From Hydnum rufescens UP504 (Eukaryota; Basidiomycota; Agaricomycetes; Cantharellales; Hydnaceae), in contig MU128934.1 in NCBI GenBank assembly GCA_014904985.1, positions 153,055 through 217,054 on the forward strand: a stretch of DNA of 64,000 nt, written 5' to 3'. Position 1 is the first letter of the stretch. Each line of letters begins with the position of its first letter. The notes under the pieces were generated by a model, which saw only the letters and a list, made by a program, of their open reading frames with translations, was not told the origin of the DNA and made no database searches. The position numbers and the translations under genes are program-made. Of the stretch, positions 54,594-64,000 are shown piece after piece.

Positions 54594-57500
54594 GGCCATT
54601 GCTGCATATAGTAGTGATCCAGTGAGGTTCTGATATGGTATGGATTTCATTTTGGCATGTTCAGTATCAGTTTGTGGTGATTGTGTGGTGGAGAGGGGGG
54701 TGTTCATGTCCATTGGGGTATGTGCACCATTTGCATCAGCCATACGGTATCGCTCACACATATCTTGGATGTAACGTCGTTGGGAAAGAGTTATTGTCCG
54801 GTTGGGTCGGTCGCAGATGATCTCCATTCCAAGTAGGAAGTGTGCTTCCCCAAGCTCAGTGATATCAAACCTTTCTTTGAGGCGACTCTTTATCTTGGTC
54901 CATGTGGGGCTTGAGTTTGTGGCAGCAAGCATATCATCCACATAAAGTGTGATAATGATGAGGATTCCATTGTGGTTGTACACATAGAGACATTTGTCTC
55001 CAGTGCATGCGATGAAACCAAGTTCCACCAGGGTACCATTGATGAGATCATTCCAGACCTTTCCAGATTGTTTCAATCCATACAGGGTGCGTAGTAGTAA
55101 CCATATGTTGTCTGGATCAGCCCCTATGCCATCTGGTGGTTTCATGTATATTTCTTCCTTCAGGTAGCCATTTAGGTAGGTGGTTTTTATGTCGAGTTGT
55201 TCAAGATCCAGGTCATATATTGCAGAGAGAGCACAGACAAGTTGGATTGAGGTGATTTTGGTTACAGGTGCATATGTTTTGAGATAGTTGATCCCTGGGA
55301 CTTGGCTGAATCCTTGTGCAACCAGTCGGACCTTGTGGCAGACCACATTTCCTGCAGCATCTCGTTTCAGTTTGAAGACAAGTTTACTGCCAACAAGTTT
55401 TCAGCCTTCAGGGACATCCTGTTTTTTAATGACTTCAAATGTCTTGTTTTCCAGGATTGACTGCAGTTCCTCATCAATTCCCTGTTTCCATTTGTTGGCA
55501 TCAACACCATGCATGGCTTCTTTATAGCTGCGGGGCTCATCAGTGCTTTTGGGAGTGGTTACTGCTGTGAGTGCAAATATGTTGTGTTCATGGATAGTGA
55601 TTGTTTCTGCTGTCACAGTGTTGGGCACTGTGGTAAGGTATCCAGCAGCTTGTTGGAAATTGCTCTCACTAGTGGCATTATTTAGGTCCTCTTGGCACCA
55701 TGCAGGAGGGTGGCAGTCACATTGTGGTCGTCTGGGTAGCAGATCAGGTACTGGTGCCAGTGCAGCAGGTATAGGGGCCAATTGGGGCACCTCTAGTGTG
55801 GGGGCCTCATCCACTGTGGGGACCTCATCCATTATGGAGGGTATGTCAACCAGGGTTGGCATATCATTGGCCTGGGTGGTCTCTGTATTTTCATCAGGCC
55901 AGAGGTCGATTTCCTGTGGTGCATCTTGTAGGTATGATCCCTCATTGAATTTGACATCATGGGAGATGATGATTCAATGGTCACTGATGCGCCATAGGCG
56001 GTATGCCTTGCTCCTGACTGTGTATCCCAATAGTATGCACTTGTTAGCTTTGTTGTCTAGTTTCTTTTGGAGTGCTTTGGGGATAAATGCATATGCAATA
56101 GTTCCAAATTCGCGGATCCCAAGAATGTGGGGTTGTTTCTTGGACCAGATTTCCATTGGGGTTTTATCATTTAGAGCAGCATGGGGGGATACATTTCCAA
56201 GATATGTAGCAGTGAGGGCTGCCTCTGCCCAGAAGCCATTGGACATTCCTGCTGCCTTAAGCATTGGCCTGATTTTTTCGACAATTGTTCAATTCCCCTG
56301 CTCTGACAATCCATTCTGCTCTGGTGTGTATGGAGTGGAAGTCTGAGAGGTGATCCCTTCAGTTCTGAGGTAGTGTTGGAAGTCGAGTGAAGTATATTCA
56401 CCTCCATTGTCACTGCGGATTGTCTTGATTTTACGCCCAGTCTCCCTCTCAACAGATGCTTTGAATTCTAGGAATGATGACAAGACATTGCTTTTTGCTG
56501 ATAGGAGGTATAGGAATTTTCGGCAAGAGTGATCATCCATGAATGTGACGAAGTATCGTTTGCCACCAATTGATAGTGGGAGTGGGCCACAGACATCAGA
56601 GTGAATGAGATCGAGGATTTCATTTGCAGTCATCTTGTTGTTTGGGAAGGGGAGTCGGTGTGCCTTTCCAAGGGCACAGGGTTCACAGAACTCTGGGGTT
56701 CCAGTGAGTCTACTGATGTCCTCCACCATGCCCTGATTAACTAATTGCCAGATGTTGTCAAATCCAAGGTGGCCTAGTCGTCGGTGCAGGATGTTTATGT
56801 TGATTGAGTGGGTTGTGGCAGTGTTGGCAGAGGTGTGGTTGTGTATGACATGGGCCAGGAGTCAATAAAGATCACTTGGTCCTCCTTGGGAGGCTATTCC
56901 AACTAGTGCGCCAGTGGTTTTTGACCTTATGTTGCAGTTGTCATTGTCAAATGTGAGCATGTGGTTACGCTTAGTGAGATCTGCTACTGAGAGGAGGGTG
57001 GTGGCCATGCGTTCAGTGTATAGGACATTGGCGATATAGCCATAGGTGGTATTCCCATTTATGTCCAGTTTGAGATGGATTGTTCCAATGCCCATTGCCA
57101 TAATAGAGGATGCATCACCCAGGTCGATGCTGATTGGCTTGTCTAGCTGGCGGAAGGTAGAGGTTTCAAACCAGTCACGTCGGGGAGATATGTGGCATGA
57201 ACAGCCCGAATCAATTAGGATGTCATTGAGGGCTTTGTGTGTGGCAAGGTTTGCATTTACTTTGACATTCGATGTAAGGAATGCATGCGGTGAGCCACTG
57301 TAGGTGTGTTGCTGTGCATATGCAACTGTTGGTGTTGTAGCCTTTGGTTGATTATTGAATGGAACCCCAAATTTTCCACCTCCTTTCCCTCGACAGTCCT
57401 CGGCCTTGTGTGACCTTTTTGCAGTTAGTGCATAGTGGTTGAGTAGGTTTTGGTTTGGTCTGGGAGGCTGAGGCTTGTCTTGCAGTGCAACAGCAAGTGC

Positions 57501-58184
57501 AGACTGCCCATGGATGGGGTCATCTTGTAGGAGTGATTCAGCATGAAGGAGCCAGGATTCAACATGTGCAATGGTGAGGGGAATGGTGTCTGATGTGGCT
57601 TCAACAGTGTTTGATATGAACCTTGCCCAGGTTTCCGTTTTGGGGAGGGAATGAAGTAGGAGCAGGGCTAGGAATTTGTCATCTAGGCTCTTTTTCATTC
57701 CCTGCAGCCATTGGTTCTCCATGTGTATCCAGCCAATGTGATCAGCCATTGGAGTACCATCAATGTATTTGCATTCAATTATACTGATCTTGATGTAGAA
57801 TGCTGTGACACCGGAGTGGGTGTCATGGTTCACAGATAGTATGATCTTCCAGATCTCAGAAGATGTTCCTTTGTCCCCAAACTGGGATATCATATTGTCA
57901 TCAACATTTTCCACGATGATATTGAATGCGTCAGCATTGCGTTTCATCCAAGATGCAATGGAGATTGATCTTGTGGCTGCTGCTCAATCATGGGCATCCT
58001 CAGAGATGATGGTGTTCAATACATATGGACTGGAGGGGTGAGGGCATGTTTCAATGCCAGAGAGGATATCAGAGGCACCAAGTGTTCGAATTTTGGCACT
58101 GATGCAGACCTTCCATATTGGGAAGTTTGAACTTGTAAGTCGTGGGATATGTGTCTTAATGTCGCTGGGTTCTACAGTTGTCAT
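54594..58184 (-). pseudogene. Ty1/copia polyprotein, one frame with five TGA stops
   Basis: ATG 58184. In a single reading frame: gag (FPIWKVCISAKIRTLG, WLLHAESLLQDDP), decayed zinc knuckle (SHKAEDCRGKGGG; the first Cys pair lost), protease ILIDSGCSCHIS, integrase (EFCEPCALGKAHRLPFPN, VTFMDDHSCRKFLYLL, TIRSDNGGEYTSLDF, YTPEQNGLSEQGN), reverse transcriptase (VRLVAQGFSQVPGINYLKT, DIKTTYLNGYLKEEIYMKPP, ITLYVDDMLAA, FLLGMEI). It stops at 54594 within the segment GSLLYAAMAT, where the chromovirus LTR abuts; RNase H and the 3' LTR are lost. Premature stops are at 57984, 56862, 56289, 55974 and 55401, all TGA. Confidence 0.92.
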
Positions 58185-58443
58185 TGGATGCAGAATAGTG
58201 CTGAGTTATTTTTGCCTCTATAATGGGCCCATAACCTAATGAGGCAGTGGCTCAGTGTACACCCATATAAGGGAGAAGACTATATTAGTACCTAATGAGG
58301 CAGTGGCTATACATAATAAAGTATAAGTACTTGGCTAGGGTATATGACAGTTGGCCCTGGACTTTACCTCAGTGTACACCTGTATAAGGGAGAAGACTGA
58401 GGGAAAGTCCAGTGGCAGATTCCGGGTTGTATAGTCACAGGCA
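58185..58443 (-). other. Leader and probable 5' LTR of the copia element
   Basis: Upstream of the copia ATG. Direct repeats of CCTAATGAGGCAGTGGCT (58235 and 58291) and TATAAGGGAGAAGACT (58266 and 58383) suggest a rearranged LTR. AATGGGCCCATAAC at 58222-58235, also found at 59062-59075, may include the primer-binding site. Confidence 0.45.
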
Positions 58444-58572
58444 TTCGGCAAGTGGCGTGCTTGCACTGCGGGAGCTCGGTCTGTCTTTTGGCAAGTGGTG
58501 TGCCCGCACTGCGGGAGCTCAGTCTGTCTTTCGGCAAGTGCCGTGCTTGCATGCGGGAGCTCAGGTCTTGTG
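58444..58572. repeat. Three 43-bp tandem repeats
   Basis: Units of GGCAAGTG-(C/T)GTGC plus TGCGGGAGCTC plus GTCTGTCTT; the third unit is partly degraded. Confidence 0.8.
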
Positions 58573-60166
58573 GCATGTGCCAGATTGGAGTGTAGCCATC
58601 TCAATAGTGCTGAGGGCAGTGTGATTATCATTCCTTCTCCTTCCCCTATCCTTTCCCCTGACCTGTCAACTCCACTTTGTCCAAGTACAACAATGAGTGC
58701 CTCCTGAATCTGGGAGGCACTTCATTACAGTGGGTGTGTGGTGGATTTAAGGTACTTTTCTTTGACTAATGTGTTATCTATTAACCTGGCCCACCACCTG
58801 CAAACCCACCACCTGCATGAACCCCCTGTGGTGGGCCTGGGGGGGATAATATGTATATAATAATAATAAATAGTAAACAATTATATAATCTAGCACAGCC
58901 ATGGATTGGCCCAAAAACTGAATTGGAATGGCCACATGTCAGCTGTACTGTCTGGGGGACCTATTATGTACCATTTTCTGCCCCAAAAATGGTACCTAAA
59001 TTAGGTCCCCCATGTGACTGACCAGCCTGGTAAATGTTTTTTTTTTAATTCTAGGAGCAGCAATGGGCCCATAACATAGTGTGAGGCTACAGATGAGAAT
59101 GGTATTTCCCCTGATGACTAAGCAGACATGAGCATATTTGATAGACCAGAGAGCCCTAGTTGCTCAGGTGAATTAGCAGGAAGGATATTATTAAAGAGTC
59201 CTTAGATCTGTAGGTGAGCCCAAGCTGGCCCTTTTATACTATGTACAAGACATTAAAGAAAGTACAGGAGGACAGTAGAATGTTCAGGTGCTACACTAGT
59301 GGCACCAACCTGAAAGATATAGAATATTCTCTTAGGTATATTATTACCATAAGAGGGTGGTAGTGGAGTTGCACTTGATATGCCGTTAAGCCCAAATAGG
59401 GGGTATTGACTTTATGGGTTGATTACATAATCAACATGTATTTTTTATTCCAACATTCTACTTTTGCTCCACTTTCAGTTTCCACTTCTGTCTCACTTTT
59501 GCTTCACTTTTGCTACTGTGAACACCCCTAATGTTGGTGCTGCACAAACTGCTCAATTCATGTTATCCTGACTCAGGGAATGCCCTCTCTATGGGCAATT
59601 CTAGGTGTATTTTTCAGTGTGGGTTTCATGCAACAGAGAATTTGACAGGAATCAGTGCTGGAACTCACCAATTCCAGTAGGCTCTGACTCTAATTCCAAG
59701 GTTGATTCCACCTTGATTCCAGGTGAATTTCCATAGCCCGAAATCCCCTAATGATGGACTACTGAGTGAAAACACAAATAGACTTCAAACACTACATGAA
59801 CATAATGCACACATCTTGATATATGCCCTCCACAAAATCCCTTCATGACATCCCTCTTCATAAATTCAATTCAATCTCATCTGCAAAAGCCAACTTAATG
59901 AAATATATCTATATGGCAACAAACTTAAGAGTTGGGGATTGGCACTTGTCGCCGCTACCCGATAGTTTCGACCTAGCACAAAAAATTAGCCATTGTGCCG
60001 GCACCATGGAATAATGAAGCAGACTAGGGACGGTGAGCACATAATTTCAGGTGTAACCCCCCGACACGCACATCCCGGTATATCGAGCGAAACTCGAGTC
60101 CCTCGACACCTTTGCTTTTTCACGTATTATGTAAGCGCCTCTCCGAATGTGCTTCCGCTGCCGATT
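58573..60166. other. No gene; element margin
   Basis: Contains a hairpin AGTGCCTCC/GGAGGCACT at 58692-58717 followed by GGGTGTGTGGT and a donor-like TTTAAGGTAC (58728-58756), reminiscent of the 49-53 kb cassettes, and a second hairpin GTACCATTTT/AAAAATGGTAC at about 58969-58996. From 60000 on CpG returns, marking the border of the host gene island. Confidence 0.5.
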
Positions 60167-60394
60167 ATGGACGTTCAGCTCTCAGCTCCTCTCCGTATCC
60201 AGCCAACATCATCCACGCCCCTCTCTGTCGAAGAAGCACACGAGCACCTGGCTGCTTTTCTTCACCGATATCAAAATCGCACGTCCCAGTACGGTGGAGA
60301 GACGACGCTCGCGAGTGCCCAGCTGGAAAAGCTTGCCGCGGCGCTGAACAAGGAACGCGTCTCAACGCTATCTGCCTCGACCAAACACGAGTGA
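60167..60394 (+). CDS. Small uncharacterised protein, 75 residues
   Basis: ATG 60167, MDVQLSAPLRIQPTSSTPL, then an amphipathic helical part (SVEEAHEHLAAFLHRYQNRT, TTLASAQLEKLAAALNKERV). Single exon, ordinary host base composition, ends 184 bp from the convergent NOL8-like gene. Composition and helix pattern suggest a real gene; I do not recognise the family. Confidence 0.55.
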   Translation: MDVQLSAPLRIQPTSSTPLSVEEAHEHLAAFLHRYQNRTSQYGGETTLASAQLEKLAAALNKERVSTLSASTKHE

Positions 60395-60577
60395 ATGTCC
60401 ATATGGTCTATGCGTCTTGTTGGGTGCCCAAGCCTCTTATGTACTCCGCGTCTCCATCGCTCACCTCGATCTTCATAGTTGTACACTCGAGGAATCTTCC
60501 GGACTGTTTACAGAAAATGGGCGACAGAGACGGAAGTTGCTGATATGGGGGGCTGAGTTAGAGGATAGAATAATGTA

Positions 60578-62905
60578 CTAGTTTGCATCCCTATCTGCTA
60601 TGGATATCCCGTGGCCCCGTTTACGCTTCTTCAATGCTTCTCGATGCCGCTTCTTAAACTCCCTTGTGAGGTCTCCCTTTACCATGTCCCATCGCTCCCG
60701 GATCTCCTCCCTATGATGATGATACGTCTTGAGTACCTTGAAAATTTCAAGTGTGGGTGTACAAGAAAAAGAAATCACGAACTCGTTGGATGTTCGCCAG
60801 AAACCCCCGCCAGCTTTGGCTGCCCAGCCTCTATCCAATCCAATATCGAAAAGATCCTTCGGTCTAGCGCCTTTCTTCCCGGGGAATCCATCATCACGAT
60901 AAGAGGGCAGAATTGGGAAAAACATAGGGCTCGAAGAGTCAAATAGCAGTGCTTCATTGCGGAATACGGGGGCAAGGGCCGTGATTGGTGCTGCTGCCAC
61001 CGCCGCCGAAGTCTGGTTGATAGTTTTAGTTCCTATTGGGTAAACCTCTTCCTCTTCCTCCAGGTCGAGCTCAATTTCAACACCACTCGCTGCGAGATTC
61101 CCGAATAAAGAAAATCCAGCTGTGCAAGAAAATGGAACGAGTTGAGGGCTGCATGCAACCTAAATAGCTGAAGGCGGAGGGTCGAGCACGCACCTTCTTC
61201 TTCCCTAGGCGCAAACATGTCCTTGAGTGACTTGGGTTGGGACGTTGAAGGTGGCGGAGCTGGGACGGCTGCGTCTGTTTGGGGGCTATCGGATGGAGCA
61301 TCCGCAGCATCATCCTCGCTATCGCTCTCCTCCACCTCTGTGCTTTGATCCGCCTTTTCGCCATCTTCGCCATCCTTTCCAGACTCCGAGCCAACGCTAA
61401 CACTGGCGAGGCGAATAACTTTTTCCCCGACCACCCCATCGTCTGAACCCACCTCCCATCCGTTCTTGAGGAGCGAGTGCATAATAGCAAGTCCTTTACT
61501 TTTTTCGTCCCGAAGCTGAATGGCAATCGCGTCGTCATTGACTCCCGATTCAATAGAGGTCGTCAGGAGTGCAGTTGCCACGGATTTTGATACCGCAGGG
61601 ATGGGCGAAGTCGGGGAGGCGGATATAGAGAGTGGTTGGTTGGCGGCCGGGCCAGGCAATGTAAGAGGGTTCAATGCCGTGGATGTGGAAGGGGATCGAC
61701 GTCGCCGATGAGTAGAAGGGACAGGTCGATCACTCTCCACGGCCGAATCTATGGCCATTATTTTTGGGGAAGGCGTACTGCCACGATGGGATGGTCCAAG
61801 GGATTCGACGTCCAAGACTGTATAATCATCGTCTGCCAATTTCACCCATTTCTGGACCTCTCCATCAAACGTCCAATAACCATCATTGCGTGAAGCGCTA
61901 GTTGTCAGTTTTTGGTGAATGGAGCCATACCGAGTTGGATCAATGATCGTCCGTCGTGCGTGCACTAATTTATTTCGAGATTGTTTGGCAGCAAGTTTGG
62001 TCTTCTTTGTCACGAGTGTCTTTTTCGCTTGAACATTGGTGTTTATCTTTGCCATTTTAGTGTTCAACTTGGTCTCTCTCTCGGGGGGATCAGCTTTTGG
62101 GGGTGCGGAAGCAGTAAGGCCAGCTGAGGCCGGATGCGCGGGAGGAAGTGGATGACTTGGACGCATGCGAATGGGTCGGATAATGCGATTGCCAGACGAA
62201 ACGTTCCATCCCTAACGACGCAGTTCACATCAATCGATGCATTCTGATTAAAAGGCGCATACCTTTTTTTGCTTGATATTTTCGAGCGTTACCAATGACA
62301 TGTCTGGAGCTTCGCGTGAGGTCTGAAGCGTGCGTTTTCTGGTCTTTTTCTCGAAAGCGGGGTTTGTTTTCCGGCGTTTCTCTGACAGGTAAGAGACCGA
62401 ATCATAATCTTCCCGGACGCGTTTCCCAGACGCGATATCCTTCTCGAATGCGATTCTGGACCGCAAAAGTCAGCATCTACTCGCAGTGTATACAAGGCAT
62501 GATACGCACTTTTCCGTCAAAGTGGGACGCGCTTCACCTACTCTTAGCCTTGTGCCTTTCCAGGAAGAGCCAGTTAGAGCAGTAATACCTTGAGAAATCT
62601 TTGGTCGGGAGTCAGTTCAACGGGGGCGATGATATATTCTACCATACATCTTGACAGCTTGGCCTTCGTTGTTACCAAGGTAAGGTGAGCGAATTTTCGG
62701 GGGTGACCTACAGGCCTTCGTGCGTCAAATTCGAACGTGTCGAGAAAATTCCTCCCTCCGTACCATTGCCATCCAGAGAGCCAACACCGTCGATTGACTC
62801 CACAATCCCAAAGCTCGTAAGTCTCTGGGACAACGCGTCCTTGGTGATGGCGGGCGTAAGTCCAGAGACAATGAGTCTCCTGCGAAGGATGTCGTTATCT
62901 GCCAT
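60578..62905 (-). CDS. RRM nucleolar protein, NOL8-like, six exons
   Basis: Probable nucleolar RNA-binding protein in ribosome biogenesis. Exons: 62905..62764, 62707..62648, 62588..62510, 62455..62263, 62211..61194, 61119..60578; all GT-AG and in phase, 677 residues. N-terminal RRM across exons 1-3: RRLIVSGLTPAITKDAL (RNP2), HPRKFAHLTLVTTKAKLSRC (RNP1), ALTGSSWKGTRLRVGEARP. Then a basic region (SEKRRKTNPAFEKKTRKR), GWNVSSGNRIIRPIRMRPSH, a long acidic Ser/Pro-rich middle with nuclear signals (THRRRRSP), the block GFSLFGNLAASGVEIELDL, PMFFPILPSYRDDGF, and a basic C-terminus (HREALKKRKRGH). The layout of RRM plus C-terminal block matches NOL8-type proteins; assignment is by pattern, not alignment. 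Confidence 0.82.
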
Positions 62906-64000
62906 TTGCTATCGCGCACGTGCCTCCGGCACGATATTTGCTTCCGCACCGCCGCCGCCTTCCACACTGGACTCAGTGGACTGACGACGGTCGGCGTATG
63001 GACCAGATATTTGAATATTTCGGTTATACCAAGCACCCTCGTTCCTGAATCATGTTGACACCCCATGGAAGCAGTTGTATCAAAGCGCGACTGGACCATC
63101 GGACTAGTAGTTATACAGTTCAAGTCGCGATGGAGAACATCCATCCACCTTTACACAGTATAGAAATGATCACCACGATGGACACAACCACGATCACGTG
63201 TGCTGAACGCGGAATTCTCCCGCCCAGCGACACGCCAAGCCTGAGGTAAGTGATAACACCACTCGGAAGCCGAGACCTGCCTTGTCCAACGCCGCGTTCG
63301 GCACCTTTGATCGTGTATCTCCCATTATGGTTCGCCCAACGGAGATTCTCTCTGGAGGTCCCGGCTTCAAGTAGAATGAGAGTATCTATCGTCTCGGTCA
63401 GTATTATAGTTGTGAGTAGTTGGGAATACCTACACATCTTCAGTGGTGGGAAGCCCCGCTGAGAGGCTCCAGTGACATCTCTGAGAGAAGCTTGCCTGTC
63501 TTTTGCATGGTAGTCCATAGCTAGCACATTTATATTGCGATCCGCAGATTGACAGATTCGATCCCCTTGACATTCCTCAATCAGAGCGGATGCCATCCGA
63601 TCCGCATCCGATCCGATCTTTGGGCGAGGAGAATTTGGCATATTCAGGCCTGTGAAACTGAGCGTATGCCCCACATCCTGATCGGGCAGAAGTGAACAAT
63701 TATCGGCAAATAGAGGGGAAATTCGACTGACGATTGTTCATTGTGATCCGAAACACCGTGTCTGCGAGGCACAGCGTGTCATTTTTGGTCCCTGATAGAG
63801 TATGTCGGATCAGATGATATCGGGGGACTGCCCTCGATGTCACCATACTTCCTTCTCACCATGATCTCACATTTGGCAGCAGGGTGTGTCGTCGGCACCA
63901 AGCAGCGAGCTCATGTCGTAATGGTGCGTTTTCATTGCGTATCAATAAACGTGTTTGGGCATCTATTTCGCCAGCACACATGTCTATTTCACACCATATT
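62906..64000. other. Upstream region of the NOL8-like gene, no supported gene
   Basis: Host-like composition. A minus frame 63674..63120 is open for 184 residues but shows no domain, no credible splice partner and a chance-like composition; not called as a gene. Promoter of the NOL8-like gene should lie in the first few hundred bases. Confidence 0.45.

Noticed and set aside
63120..63674. A 184-residue minus-strand gene
   Set aside because: No domain, no compatible splice partner and chance-like composition; left uncalled.

Overview
The window looks like a nuclear segment of a repeat-rich Agaricomycete (mushroom-forming basidiomycete) genome. Evidence: genes with many short GT-AG introns (about 50-75 nt), an intron-bearing tRNA, a NACHT-WD40 NLR gene, KDZ transposase remains, and chromodomain Ty3/gypsy and Ty1/copia elements. 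The species cannot be named from sequence alone.

Left gene island (1-15.3 kb). A cytidine deaminase gene (minus) and a TPR-DnaJ co-chaperone gene (plus) diverge from a shared 250-bp promoter. Next come a small secreted cysteine-containing helical protein gene (minus), about 2.5 kb with no gene I can support, a nine-exon alginate-lyase-like secreted enzyme gene (plus), tRNA-Ile(AAT) with a tiny intron (minus), and a large NLR gene (C2-like, 27-residue repeats, NACHT, about 14 WD40 repeats). The DnaJ and NLR frames each carry one apparent 1-nt shift.

Transposon block (about 15.3-59.1 kb). This part is visibly poor in CpG and packed with decayed elements: a copia RNase H scrap (16.3-16.6 kb), two uncharacterised repeat-type coding regions (18.6-21.1 and 23.8-27.5 kb), a chromovirus gag (21.5-22.7 kb), a full-length 9,958-bp Ty3/gypsy chromovirus with 515-bp LTRs and a 5-bp target duplication (28,619-38,576), a KDZ transposase pseudogene (40.0-43.2 kb), a solo LTR with its own target duplication (45.6 kb), a truncated relative with a 3' LTR (47.1-48.8 kb), the 3' end of a Tf1/sushi-type chromovirus (53.5-54.6 kb), and a copia element (54.6-58.2 kb) cut by that chromovirus. 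LTR differences and premature stops both point to C-to-T decay at CpG, as expected from methylation of repeats.

The most unusual structure is at 49.45-52.8 kb: ten copies of a strong stem-loop, five on each side of a roughly 1-kb palindrome. Nearly all copies sit inside an intron-like frame: donor GTGAG/GTAAG, stem-loop, branch-like CTAAC, and TTTTTAG acceptor. They alternate with short low-complexity exon-like segments that end in a second hairpin. The stems carry compensatory base changes. I read this as an array of stem-loop introns or introner-like cassettes; I do not recognise it as a described system.

Right gene island (60-64 kb). A small uncharacterised protein gene (plus) converges on a six-exon gene for an RRM-containing NOL8-like nucleolar protein (minus).
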